A stretch of DNA of 38,730 bases from an uncultured Clostridia bacterium (GTDB lineage: Bacteria; Bacillota; Clostridia; Christensenellales; Aristaeellaceae): contig CAMJUL010000036.1 in assembly GCA_946408995.1 (NCBI GenBank), positions 1 to 38,730 on the forward strand, in the 5' to 3' direction. The notes below the pieces were generated by a model that was not told the origin of the DNA, did not search any database, and saw nothing but the letters and a program-made list of their open reading frames with translations. The position numbers and the translations under genes are program-made. This document shows positions 16,161 through 24,154 of the stretch, piece by piece. Each line of letters begins with the position of its first letter. Position 1 is the stretch's first letter.

Positions 16161-16678
16161 TTACTTCCTGCCGCCGGGTCTGCGCATCTCCCGGTACAGG
16201 ATGTCTGCCAGCGTACTCATGATCGCTTTGTACTTGCTCTGATCTTCGAAGAGAGAGCTGTAGGTCTCCTGGGATTCCATATAGCTGGTCTGGGCAAGAT
16301 GCTCTCGGCGAAGATCTGCGGATCGGAGGAAACCGCCATATTGGCCAGCTTTGTGTTGCCGCGCCGCTTGTCGGCCAGGGCGTTGATCATGGCCCGGTCG
16401 CCATCCGTGAAGCTGCCCTTGTACTTTTCATTGATCCGCTCGATGATCTTGTCGAGCGGATCTTTGCCCTCGGGCTTCGCCGCGCCCTTCGGCTTGGCCG
16501 GAGAATACACCCCGTCCCCGTCCCCGAGACTGATATCGCCCTCGAAGGTCTTCTCCAGCTTGTACATCTCCAGCTTCAGCATCTTCTCGATGTCTTCCAT
16601 CTGCACCTGCTCCGCGGGGAGCATCCCGACGAGGAAAGAGCAGTAGACATATTCCTGATGCAGATCCTTGTCGAACAT
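16161..16678 (-). pseudogene. hsdR: Truncated and frameshifted C-terminus of type I restriction subunit HsdR
   Basis: The readable part (from 16678) has the C-terminal HsdR pattern: LEMYKLEKTFEGDISLGDG, then KDPLDKIIERINEKYKGSFTDGDRAMINAL, and DPQIFAESILP. After that the frame changes near 16,291-16,294: the other frame continues with SYMESQETYSSLFEDQSKYK and IMSTLADILYREMRR and stops at 16161, as intact HsdR proteins do. Only about 170 of roughly 1000 residues remain; the helicase and nuclease parts, and hsdM and hsdS, are missing. The fragment begins about 20 bases from the repeat at 16,699, so the island next to it may have removed the rest. No function expected. Confidence 0.82.
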
Positions 16679-16698
16679 CGCCTATGCGGATAAAGCCA

Positions 16699-16732
16699 AT
16701 CCTGCTTCCAGAATCGCTGGTGTCAGGATGCC
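16699..16732 (+). repeat. 34-bp direct repeat, left copy, at the island boundary
   Basis: This copy matches 19,805-19,838 at 33 of 34 positions (a single G/T difference in the middle). It is a decayed hairpin: ATCCTG pairs with CAGGAT and CCAG with CTGG, and a T6 tract follows on the plus strand. Both neighbouring genes are on the minus strand, so a plus-strand terminator has no gene to end here; it looks displaced from elsewhere. Confidence 0.75.
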
Positions 16733-16737
16733 TTTTT

Positions 16738-17784
16738 TCACTTTACCTGTTCAGCTATAAAACCCATCATTCTGTCAAATGCGTCTTTTGCCACTGCATC
16801 TGCACGCTCAGACGCCACAAAGCAATGCGGCATCCTTAGATTCCTTTCTGCCAAGGGATCAATCAATTCGTGCGGGACATCGGCTTCAATCAACGCATCA
16901 TGCATGGATCTCATGTCAATATAATACTCACTGCCAAGCAGGACTGTGGGCGGATAGTTGGAGTCGACCCATAGAATGTTGTTGTACTTCCGGATTTCTT
17001 CCTGCCCTAAGAAAATGCTGCCTTTGACATAATTACCGACCAGTACCTTGGTTCCAATTGAAAATTGATCGTAGACGAGCGGGGTGTCATCAAGCACAAC
17101 TGCTTTGACCTGTTCTGCTTTCAGCGTTGGCACGATCCCGAGAATCTCGGCATAATCCGGGTTCGTAATGACGCTTCCCATCTGACTTGTAATGATTGCC
17201 CCGGCGGATGATCCCATCATGACCACCCGATCCATATCCAGATGATATTGCTCTGCGTGTTCCATTAAGAATGCAAATGCTTCATTTACCTGAATCAACG
17301 GATCAGGGAAATGGTATTCCGGCACCAGCACATAATCAACATTTACAAGATTAAAGCCTTCGGCGCAGATGTCGTCCAGGAGTCCCGTCGCATCGCTGCC
17401 AGCAAGGGGATCGCCGATATTCTTGCTGCCGCCAAAGAAGCCGCCGCCATGGAAGTAAATCAGGGTAGGACGCGACGTCAATCTATTTTCATCCGGGTAA
17501 GTTATATCAAGATAGCTGTTGGGAAAACGATCGGAATACCTGATCTCGGTAATGATGTACTGCCCATTTTCCTTCATTCCTTCCATGGGCGTCCCAAGAG
17601 GCTCATAGAGGTTTTTGGTATTTACCGTGGCTGCGGACAGGTTCTGGATTGCGCCTACGATGAGCTGAGTATGTGTCATGAGCATCAAAGCTGCAGCTAT
17701 TAGTATGATCCATATAATTGCCATGACGATGAAAAACGTATGCTTCTTTTTCCCTGTTTTTTGCTCATTGATTCTTCTCCACAT
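16738..17784 (-). CDS. Membrane-anchored alpha/beta hydrolase, HSL-type esterase
   Basis: About 348 residues from the ATG at 17784. A basic N-terminus leads into one hydrophobic segment (FFIVMAIIWIILIAAALMLM), so the catalytic domain should be outside the membrane. The hydrolase carries the HGGGF oxyanion motif of hormone-sensitive-lipase-type esterases, the nucleophile elbow GSSAG, and a late MPHCF histidine; Asp candidates lie before it (LIDPLAERN). Substrate is probably an acetylated or other small ester. The start overlaps the end of the next upstream hydrolase by 20 bases, so the two form one operon; a longer in-frame start at 17853 would add residues inside that gene. AT-rich codon use marks it as part of the island. 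Confidence 0.82.
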   Translation of the reverse strand: MWRRINEQKTGKKKHTFFIVMAIIWIILIAAALMLMTHTQLIVGAIQNLSAATVNTKNLYEPLGTPMEGMKENGQYIITEIRYSDRFPNSYLDITYPDENRLTSRPTLIYFHGGGFFGGSKNIGDPLAGSDATGLLDDICAEGFNLVNVDYVLVPEYHFPDPLIQVNEAFAFLMEHAEQYHLDMDRVVMMGSSAGAIITSQMGSVITNPDYAEILGIVPTLKAEQVKAVVLDDTPLVYDQFSIGTKVLVGNYVKGSIFLGQEEIRKYNNILWVDSNYPPTVLLGSEYYIDMRSMHDALIEADVPHELIDPLAERNLRMPHCFVASERADAVAKDAFDRMMGFIAEQVK

Positions 17785-18727
17785 CCTGCCAGTTGTTGTT
17801 ATGAAGTATCTCTGCTTCTTCCCCAATAAAGACGGAAGCGGCTTCGGTGTCATCCTTTAATTGATACAGCATCCATGCCGTCATGTATCCGTCCGAGCGC
17901 ATCAGCATTTGTTCATGTTCTGCTCCAACAGCCCGTGCCCGAACCTTCTGCACTTTATCAGAGATACTGTTATAATTTGCGATCTGTGCGGAAAGCGGTG
18001 AGACTCCGCCGTATCCTTTCTCCGGATCATTGCCTGAATCATCAGACTTGCCGGTACCGGCCACCATGAAATACGGGATCGTTATTTTCGAGGCATCATA
18101 TTCCCATCCCATGTTTCTGGCAAGGGTAGGATAGGCGGCGCTTCCCGTAAACATCGTCTTGTAGCGTGCGCCGTTTTCATAATTTGTCACTGCACAGATC
18201 GCACCGGCTCCGCCCTGGGAATAGCCGATAATTCCCATGCTGTCATAATCGATCTTCCCCGTAAGCACGCTGTCATCAGGAAGATTCAACATGCAGTCCA
18301 GCGTGATCGACGCTGTTTTTCCATTTCCGGTCTGCCCATCCTCATTACCGACCACAACGAAGCCCCATGAGGCCAAGCGTGGGAAGAACGGCTCATAGGA
18401 GGAGGCGGGCGTCCCGCTGGCATTGACAACCAGGATCATTGGCCAGCTTTTATCACTGCCTGCCAATTCTTGTGGATACCAGACGCGCACCTTTCCAATG
18501 GATGCATTGTCAGATACAAATTCCGTATAGCTTATCTCACACGAGCCCGGCTGCGCATATTTCATCTCCAGCGGCGCATCGGATTGAAAACGCTTATAAT
18601 AGCCCTCCGTAATGTCATTGTCTCCGTCTCCATTGGGCATCATGGATTTGATGTATAAGAAGGCGGCAATAACCACAACAAGAATCATTCCCAACACGAT
18701 CATAACAATTTTCATTGCTTTGCTCAT
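17765..18727 (-). CDS. Membrane-anchored alpha/beta hydrolase (dienelactone/cutinase-like)
   Basis: About 320 residues from ATG 18727 (MSKAMKIV), which has a GGTG upstream; in-frame ATGs at 18739 and 18760 are alternatives. One N-terminal transmembrane segment (IVMIVLGMILVVVIAAFLYI) precedes an extracellular domain with the nucleophile elbow GYSQGG, a nearby VVVGNEDG segment and a late AEHEQM histidine. The order fits the dienelactone-hydrolase/chlorophyllase/cutinase-like group, not the HSL group of its neighbour. Both hydrolases are co-transcribed and similarly anchored, which suggests joint action on esters at the cell surface. Substrate unknown. Confidence 0.8.
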   Translation of the reverse strand: MSKAMKIVMIVLGMILVVVIAAFLYIKSMMPNGDGDNDITEGYYKRFQSDAPLEMKYAQPGSCEISYTEFVSDNASIGKVRVWYPQELAGSDKSWPMILVVNASGTPASSYEPFFPRLASWGFVVVGNEDGQTGNGKTASITLDCMLNLPDDSVLTGKIDYDSMGIIGYSQGGAGAICAVTNYENGARYKTMFTGSAAYPTLARNMGWEYDASKITIPYFMVAGTGKSDDSGNDPEKGYGGVSPLSAQIANYNSISDKVQKVRARAVGAEHEQMLMRSDGYMTAWMLYQLKDDTEAASVFIGEEAEILHNNNWQDVEKNQ

Positions 18728-18814
18728 CTTAATCACCATGCCGGTGCGGCCCCGGCACAAATAGGAATGAAAACGGGAGCCGCAGAATTGCCCGCTTTCT
18801 GCTAAACTACGCTT

Positions 18815-19053
18815 GAGAGAGGTACACTACAAAGCACGGTACCATTGCCATCGCTCGTATGATGCTGACCGTCATCTACGCAATGGTTTCAACTGGTGAA
18901 ACATTCAATCCATGCGACCTCCAGAAATACGATATGCCAGAAGAACTGAAAAAGAAACAGACTGTTTCCGCTGCCAAAGAAGCTGTGAAGTTTCTTGTCT
19001 CTCTCGGCCTTGTTCCTGAAGGATCCATCTCGCTTGAGGCTGTGCCCAGTTAG
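18815..19053 (+). pseudogene. C-terminal remnant of an IS110-family transposase
   Basis: The frame reads RYTTKHGTIAIARMMLTVIYAMVS, then TGETFNPCDLQKYDMPEELKKKQ, which fits the C-terminal end of IS110/IS1111 transposases (IARMMLTxIYxML, GExFNP). The rest of the transposase, including the DEDD catalytic part, is missing, and no insertion-sequence ends are visible. An ATG at 18859 gives a 64-residue open frame but no ribosome binding site supports it. Confidence 0.6.
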
Positions 19054-19155
19054 TTTCGTTTCTACAATTGTCGCCTCTCAGAGGCTTGTTTGCTATGCGT
19101 TCCTTTTGCTGGTGGTCCGGTTACACTCGTGAATGATGTTTTCACACTAACCTCC

Positions 19156-19227
19156 TTGACAATGTGATGGAACAAGTGTATCATGGAATTGCCGACGATA
19201 CAAGTGTTTCAGCAAAATGATACACTG
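19156..19227 (+). promoter_or_regulatory. Consensus promoter with overlapping operator repeats for the TetR gene
   Basis: A perfect TTGACA (19156-19161) is separated by 17 bp from TATCAT (19179-19184). AGTGTATCAT at 19175-19184 covers the -10 element and is repeated in perfect inverted form as ATGATACACT at 19217-19226; a third half-site AAGTGTTTCA lies at 19202-19211. This is the layout of an autorepressed TetR-type gene. It also shows that the ATG at 19183 lies inside the -10 element and cannot be the start. Confidence 0.7.
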
Positions 19228-19248
19228 AAGGGAGGTTTGTTTCATCGC

Positions 19249-19764
19249 ATGAATATGAATAACGAGCAGAAAAACACTTATGTAAAAAGGCAGATTACAG
19301 ACGCGCTTCTTTCTCTTCTGAAAGAAAAGCCACTGTCGGATATTTCTGTCAGCGAGTTAACAGACAAAGCTGGAATTGGGCGAGTCTCTTTTTATCGAAA
19401 CTACCAGAGCAAAGAAGATATCTTGAGGGAGGAGTCTGATCGGCTCATCAAAGAATGGGGCGTTCTCTATGAGTCAAACCCTGAATCTGCACCAGAGACA
19501 TTGTTCCCTTCCTTGTTTGACTTCTATCGGGAGCACAGGGATTTTTATACCACGCTCTATCATGCGGGTATGTCCTCTATCATGATGGAAACGATCATAA
19601 GCACGATTCAGATCACTCCTGAAATGCAGAACCTGGAAGCCTACATGAAATCTTTCTGGGCATATGGTATTTACGGGTGGATGCTTGAATGGATCAAGCG
19701 GGGCATGCAGGAAAGTGGGAAAGAACTGACTGCCCTCTTTTCGCTTGCTCATAAAACACAATAA
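19249..19764 (+). CDS. TetR/AcrR-family transcriptional regulator
   Basis: About 171 residues from ATG 19249. The N-terminal DNA-binding domain is clear: ITDALLSLLKEKPLSDISV, then the helix-turn-helix SELTDKAGIGRVSFYRNYQSKEDIL. The C-terminal part is helical, with aromatic residues (FWAYGIYGWMLEWI) that may line a ligand pocket. A GGGAGG lies some 13 bases upstream of the ATG, longer than usual, so the exact start (19249 or 19255) is uncertain. It is the likely repressor of its own promoter and perhaps of the divergent hydrolase operon. Confidence 0.85.
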   Translation: MNMNNEQKNTYVKRQITDALLSLLKEKPLSDISVSELTDKAGIGRVSFYRNYQSKEDILREESDRLIKEWGVLYESNPESAPETLFPSLFDFYREHRDFYTTLYHAGMSSIMMETIISTIQITPEMQNLEAYMKSFWAYGIYGWMLEWIKRGMQESGKELTALFSLAHKTQ

Positions 19765-19796
19765 AGAAAGCGCACGAGAAAAATCCCGCACACATA

Positions 19797-19844
19797 AAAA
19801 TGGCATCCTGCTTCCAGAATCTCTGGTGTCAGGATGCCATTTTG
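19797..19844 (+). terminator. Bidirectional terminator after the TetR gene (contains the right 34-bp repeat)
   Basis: AAAATGGCATCCTG pairs perfectly with CAGGATGCCATTTT (14 bp); CCAGA and TCTGG form an inner stem. T-rich tracts stand on both strands, so it can end transcription of the TetR gene from the left and of the thioesterase operon from the right. Confidence 0.8.
19805..19838 (+). repeat. 34-bp direct repeat, right copy, at the island boundary
   Basis: The partner of 16,699-16,732, matching at 33 of 34 positions in the same orientation. This copy is the intact one, embedded in a perfect terminator stem, while the left copy has lost the outer stem pairs. Confidence 0.75.
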
Positions 19845-19901
19845 TATTCCTGCCTTTGGGCATTTGCGTCGATTTTCCTTGTTGTGATTTGCGGGAAGCC
19901 G

Positions 19902-20345
19902 TCAGGGTTCCTCCCGGGGGGACTGCGCCGGTTCGCAATCCCGGAGCGCCCGGTAAAAGTCCGGCAGCTCCCTTTTGAGACGCACGAAATGCCCCTCCCG
20001 GTTCAAAAAACAGTGACGGGAAGATGCCTCGCACAGGAGCGTCCCGTCCCCGACCCTGGTCATCCGGTAGTCGATCTGCAAGGTGACCCCGTCAAAGGAC
20101 GCGACGCGGACGGTGATTTCGACCTCGTCCCCGAAGGTGCAGGGGCGGCGGTACTCGCAGGAAAGCCCCGTCACCGGGGAAAAGACGCCCCTTTCCTCCA
20201 TGTCCGCGTAGGGGAAGCCCAATTGATCCATGAAATCGACGCGGGCTTCCTCCATCCAGCGGATATAGTTCGCGTGGTGGGTGACCCCCATTTTATCGGT
20301 TTCGTAGTAGTGAACGCGCCGGCGGTACGGTTTAATCGTTTCCAT
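19902..20345 (-). CDS. Acyl-CoA thioesterase, 4-hydroxybenzoyl-CoA thioesterase family (YbgC-like)
   Basis: A 147-residue single-domain hot-dog-fold thioesterase. The N-terminal YYETDKMGVTHHANYIRWMEEAR matches the family motif, with Asp17-like acid in ETDKMG and the following HHANY. Such enzymes hydrolyse acyl-CoA or acyl-ACP in the cytoplasm. Its start overlaps the end of the upstream ABC exporter gene by 14 bases, so it is the last gene of that three-gene operon. Confidence 0.87.
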   Translation of the reverse strand: METIKPYRRRVHYYETDKMGVTHHANYIRWMEEARVDFMDQLGFPYADMEERGVFSPVTGLSCEYRRPCTFGDEVEITVRVASFDGVTLQIDYRMTRVGDGTLLCEASSRHCFLNREGHFVRLKRELPDFYRALRDCEPAQSPREEP

Positions 20346-22182
20346 GGGCAGTCCCTCCTTTTTCGCTTAGCTGCAGCTGGTAGAGCTTTTTGTAGATGCC
20401 GTTCAGGGCCAAAAGCTCCTGATGGCTGCCGCTTTCCCGGATGCGGCCGTGGTGCATGACGATGATGCGGTCCGCGTGCTGGATGGTGGACAGCCGGTGG
20501 GCCACCATGATGGTGGTGCGGCCCCGCATGAGCCGTTCCACGGCCTCCTGGATCCACTGCTCGGTCTCAGTGTCGATGTTGGAGGTGGCCTCGTCCAGCA
20601 CCAGGATGCTGGGGTCGTGGGCCAGGGCCCGCGCAAAGGAGATCAGCTGCCGCTGTCCTGCGGACAAGGTGGAGCCCCTTTCGGTCACCGGGTGCTGATA
20701 GCCGTCCGGCAGCTGGTCGATGAACCGGGCAGCGTTGACCTCCACCGCCGCTTCCCGGACCTGTTTGCGGGTGATCTCCTCATTGCCCAGGCGGATGTTC
20801 TGCTCGATGTCGCCGGTGAAGATGAACACGTCCTGCTGCACCTGCCCGATGGAGGCGCGAAGCTCGCTGCGGTCCAGGGAACGGATATCATGGCCGTCGA
20901 TCAGGATGCGGCCCTTCTGGATGTCGTAATACCGGCCGATCAGGTTCAGGATGGAGCTTTTGCCGGCGCCGGTGGCGCCCACGAAGGCCACCTTCTGCCC
21001 GGGCTCGATGACAAAGGACACGTCCTTGAGCACCCAGTCCTCCCCGCTGTAGGCGAACCAGACATGCTCGAACTCGATCCTTCCCTTCGCGCGTCCAAGG
21101 GGCACGGGCTCCTTGGGATCGGTGATGAGGGGCTCGGTGTCCAGCAGGGTGAAGATCTTTTCGGCGGAGGCGATGGCGCTCTGCAGCGTGGTGAACTGCT
21201 CGGCCAGTTCCTGGATGGGCTGGAAGAAGCTCTCGATGTATTCGATGAAGGCGTACAGGGTGCCGATGGTCATCAGCCCCCCCAGCACCTGCCCCGCGCC
21301 GTAGCCCTCCAGGAGCACCGTGGCCAGGATGGAGATCAGGTACAGGCCGGGGCGGAAGAGGGCCGCGATCATCAGTTCCCGCCAGCCCGCCCGGAACAGG
21401 CCGTCGTTCTTCTCCCGGAACTCGTCCATCTTCATCTTTTCCCGGCCGAAGAGCTGGATGATCTTCATGCCGGACAGGTGCTCGGACAGGTAGGTGTTCA
21501 AATCGGTCAGGCGGGACCGGGTGATCTGGTAGGCCTCCCGGCTCAGCTTGCGGAACAGGTAGGTCAGCGCCGCCACCACGGGCATCAGGGCGAAAGCCAC
21601 CAGGGCCGCCCGGACGTTCAGGGCCAGCATGACGCCCATCAGGCCGATGATCTTGACGGTGTTCTTGAAAAGCCTGACCAATACATTGGAGAACACGTCG
21701 TTGATGGCGTCCACGTCGTTGGTCAGGCGGGTGACGATCTTGCCAACGGGGGTCAGGTCAAAAAAGCGCATGGTCAGGCTTTCTACATGGGCGAACAATT
21801 GCCGGCGCATGCCCTCAATGACGTCCTGGCCGGTCTTCTGCATCAGCCAGAACTGGGTCCGGTTGCACAGAAACAGCCCCAGCAGGCACAAAAGATACAG
21901 CCCCGCGGCCCGGAGCACGCCGGCGAAGCGGGCGTCCGCCATTTCGCCGGGGGCCCAGTCCCCGGTGATGTAGGTGTCGATGGCATTGCGCAGGATCAGG
22001 GGGCGGAACAGGTCCAGCGCCGTGGCCGCGAGGACCACCAGCAGGCAGACAAGCAGGGGTTTCCAGTGGGGCCGGGCATAGCCCAGCAGGCGCAAAAGGG
22101 CGTTCCCTTTGTAGTGGATCTCCGCCGCGGCCTGACGGCCCTCGGCGCTTCCGAAAAGGCGGTCCTTCCGGGTCTGCTTCAT
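20332..22182 (-). CDS. ABC exporter half-transporter, canonical ATPase site (YheH/BmrD-like)
   Basis: A 616-residue fusion of six-helix membrane domain (about 40-330) and ATPase domain. Walker A is GATGAGKSS (402-410), the signature reads LSAGQ rather than LSGGQ, and Walker B ends in LDE with the catalytic glutamate. Together with the neighbour, whose Walker B ends in LDD, this is the asymmetric pair known from heterodimeric multidrug exporters such as BmrCD/YheIH and LmrCD. A drug, peptide or lipid export function is likely. Its ATG overlaps the upstream stop by four bases (22179-22182). Confidence 0.92.
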   Translation of the reverse strand: MKQTRKDRLFGSAEGRQAAAEIHYKGNALLRLLGYARPHWKPLLVCLLVVLAATALDLFRPLILRNAIDTYITGDWAPGEMADARFAGVLRAAGLYLLCLLGLFLCNRTQFWLMQKTGQDVIEGMRRQLFAHVESLTMRFFDLTPVGKIVTRLTNDVDAINDVFSNVLVRLFKNTVKIIGLMGVMLALNVRAALVAFALMPVVAALTYLFRKLSREAYQITRSRLTDLNTYLSEHLSGMKIIQLFGREKMKMDEFREKNDGLFRAGWRELMIAALFRPGLYLISILATVLLEGYGAGQVLGGLMTIGTLYAFIEYIESFFQPIQELAEQFTTLQSAIASAEKIFTLLDTEPLITDPKEPVPLGRAKGRIEFEHVWFAYSGEDWVLKDVSFVIEPGQKVAFVGATGAGKSSILNLIGRYYDIQKGRILIDGHDIRSLDRSELRASIGQVQQDVFIFTGDIEQNIRLGNEEITRKQVREAAVEVNAARFIDQLPDGYQHPVTERGSTLSAGQRQLISFARALAHDPSILVLDEATSNIDTETEQWIQEAVERLMRGRTTIMVAHRLSTIQHADRIIVMHHGRIRESGSHQELLALNGIYKKLYQLQLSEKGGTAHGND

Positions 22183-23948
22183 ACGGCCTCACCGCCTTCC
22201 GCGCTGAGCTCCTTCTCCAGCTGCTGCCGGTCATAGATGCCGCGGTAAATGCCGCCCAGCCGGAGCAGCTCTTCATGGGTGCCGTACTCGGCCATGCGGC
22301 CCTCCTCCAGAACCAGGATATGGTCCGCGTGCTGGATGGTGGAGACCCGGTGGGCGATGATCAGGGTGGTCTTGCCTTCCCGCAGGGCCCGCAGGTTTTT
22401 CAGGATCTCCTCCTCCGTATCCGTGTCTACGGCGGAGAGGGAATCGTCCAGGATCAATATGGGCGCGTCCTTCATCAGGGCCCGGGCAATGCTGGCGCGC
22501 TGTTTCTGCCCGCCGGAGATGGTCACGCCCCTTTCGCCCACCAGGGTGTCGTACCCGTTGGGGAATTCCAGAATGTTGTCGTGTACGCAGGCGGCCTTCG
22601 CGGCGGCCTCGACGGCGTGGCGGGTGGGATGCTCCACCCCGAAGCCGATGTTGCGCTCCACGGTGTCGGAAAAGAGAAAGTTGTCCTGAGGCACATAGGC
22701 GATGTCCCGCCGGAGCACGTTCAGGGGGATCTGGCGCAGGGGGAGACCGTCCATGCGGATCATGTCGGCCCGGGGGGTGTCCCAGAGCCGCACCAGAAGA
22801 TTGACCAGGGTGGTCTTGCCGCTGCCGGTGCGGCCCACGATGGCCAGGGTCTCCCCAGGCCGGACGCGGACGCTGATGTCCGTCAGGGCCGGATGGCGTT
22901 CGGCTCCTGGATAGGCGAAGGAAAGACGGTCCAGGGTGATCTCCCCCCGAAGGGCGGTGACGGTGGGATCGCCGGAATCGACGATGTCGCTCTTTTCGTC
23001 CAGGATCACGCCGATGCGCTTCATGGACGCCATGCCCTGGGAGATGCTGGACACGGCTTCGCCCACGGCGATCATGGGCCAGACCAGCATGGTGACATAG
23101 GCGTTGAAGGTGACGAACTGGCCGATGGTGATCTCCCCGTGGATGCAGAGATATCCCCCGTAGAGCAGGGTCAGCAGAACGGACAGACCGATGATCAGAT
23201 CCAGCAGGGGGAAGACCGTGGCGGTCAGGCGGACCACCCGCAGGTTCTTGTCCTTGCATTTGCGGGCGGCGCGGGAAAAGGCCTCCAGCTCCTGGCGCTC
23301 CTGGACGAAGGCCTTGATGACCCGGATGCCGGAAACGCTTTCCTGGGCCCGGTCGGAGAGCTCGGCGAAGGCCTCCTGCTTTTCCATGAAGCGCTTGTGC
23401 ATGGCCTTGCCGAACCAGATGTCCCCGAAGATGATGATGATCATGGGCAGGATGGCCACCAGGGTCAAACGGGGGCTGACAAAGAGGATCATGGAGGAAA
23501 GCACCAGGATCAATTCCGCGGTGGCGTCAAAGGTGGTCACCACGGTCATGCCCAGCAGCTGGCGGACCGCCCCCAGGTCGGAGGTGAAATGGGCCATCAG
23601 GTCGCCGGTCTTGTGGGCGTTGTAATACCGCATGGAGAGACTCTCCAGGTGCCCGAACAGGTCGTTGCGGATGTCCCGCTCGATATTGCGGGCCGCCCCG
23701 AAAAAGCAGTAGCGCCACCCGAACCGGCCCACCGCGATGCAAAGCCCCAGGCCCATCACCCCGAGCAATGCGGTGCGGACGGCGCCCAGGTCCATGGTCT
23801 GTGCCTTGAGGCCGTCGATGAGGGCGCCGGTGATGCGGGGGATGCGTACCACAAAGTAATCCACCGCGGTCAGGGCGAGGATGCCGATCAGGTACAGGTA
23901 CCAATAGGGCCTGACGTAATGGGCCGCCAGTCTCGTTTCCCGATTCAT
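22179..23948 (-). CDS. ABC exporter half-transporter, degenerate ATPase site (YheI/BmrC-like)
   Basis: A 589-residue half-transporter: six transmembrane helices (about 15-300), Walker A GRTGSGKTT (372-380), signature ISGGQ (477-481) and Walker B ILILDD in which Asp502 replaces the catalytic Glu. The DDSLSAVD version is the mark of the degenerate partner in heterodimeric exporters. First gene of the operon 22179/20332/19902; an AAAGGA site precedes the ATG at 23948. The MerR gene diverges 206 bp away and may control the operon. Confidence 0.92.
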   Translation of the reverse strand: MNRETRLAAHYVRPYWYLYLIGILALTAVDYFVVRIPRITGALIDGLKAQTMDLGAVRTALLGVMGLGLCIAVGRFGWRYCFFGAARNIERDIRNDLFGHLESLSMRYYNAHKTGDLMAHFTSDLGAVRQLLGMTVVTTFDATAELILVLSSMILFVSPRLTLVAILPMIIIIFGDIWFGKAMHKRFMEKQEAFAELSDRAQESVSGIRVIKAFVQERQELEAFSRAARKCKDKNLRVVRLTATVFPLLDLIIGLSVLLTLLYGGYLCIHGEITIGQFVTFNAYVTMLVWPMIAVGEAVSSISQGMASMKRIGVILDEKSDIVDSGDPTVTALRGEITLDRLSFAYPGAERHPALTDISVRVRPGETLAIVGRTGSGKTTLVNLLVRLWDTPRADMIRMDGLPLRQIPLNVLRRDIAYVPQDNFLFSDTVERNIGFGVEHPTRHAVEAAAKAACVHDNILEFPNGYDTLVGERGVTISGGQKQRASIARALMKDAPILILDDSLSAVDTDTEEEILKNLRALREGKTTLIIAHRVSTIQHADHILVLEEGRMAEYGTHEELLRLGGIYRGIYDRQQLEKELSAEGGEAV

Positions 23949-24060
23949 TCAGAAGGTCCTTTCCGGCCATGCCTTGAAAATGGACAGCGTAAAAAAAGCG
24001 ACAAAAGAAATCTTAACGCCTGCGGACTGGACTGTCAATGCCCGGCCCGCGCGCAAAATG

Positions 24061-24085
24061 GCGCCCCGGATTGTTTCCGGGGCGC
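24061..24085. promoter_or_regulatory. 9-bp perfect inverted repeat between the exporter operon and the MerR gene
   Basis: GCGCCCCGG pairs with CCGGGGCGC around ATTGTTT, in the divergent promoter region of the exporter operon and the MerR regulator. Similar short sequences (GCAAAATG) flank it on the left and, 9 bases away, on the right. It may be an operator or a leftover terminator. No clear MerR-type promoter with a 19-bp spacer was found. Confidence 0.35.
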
Positions 24086-24154
24086 AACTGTGCAAAATGA
24101 CGAATATCAGTTAGAGTATGTTTTGATTTTATCTGACAAACGCGGGAGGCATCC

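Larger units (their letters stand above)
16699..19838. mobile_element. AT-richer accessory island bounded by direct repeats
   Basis: Between the two 34-bp repeats the sequence becomes visibly less GC-rich, with AT-ending codons and AAA/ATT-rich stretches unlike the flanks. Contents are two alpha/beta hydrolases, an IS110 transposase tail and a TetR regulator. The left boundary sits against a truncated hsdR gene. No integrase or complete transposase is present, so the route of entry is unknown; recombination between repeated terminator-like sequences is one possibility. Confidence 0.55.

Noticed and set aside
18859-19053. A 64-codon plus-strand frame as a stand-alone small gene
   Set aside because: It has no ribosome binding site and continues upstream in frame into the IS110 transposase pattern, so it is a remnant.
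19183-19248. The upstream ATG at 19183 as start of the TetR protein
   Set aside because: It lies inside the -10 element of the consensus promoter, so it cannot be in the mRNA.
20422-22236. A 604-codon plus-strand frame opposite the ABC exporter
   Set aside because: Antisense frame with His/Asp/Gln/Gly-rich sequence and no motifs; the minus strand carries full Walker motifs.
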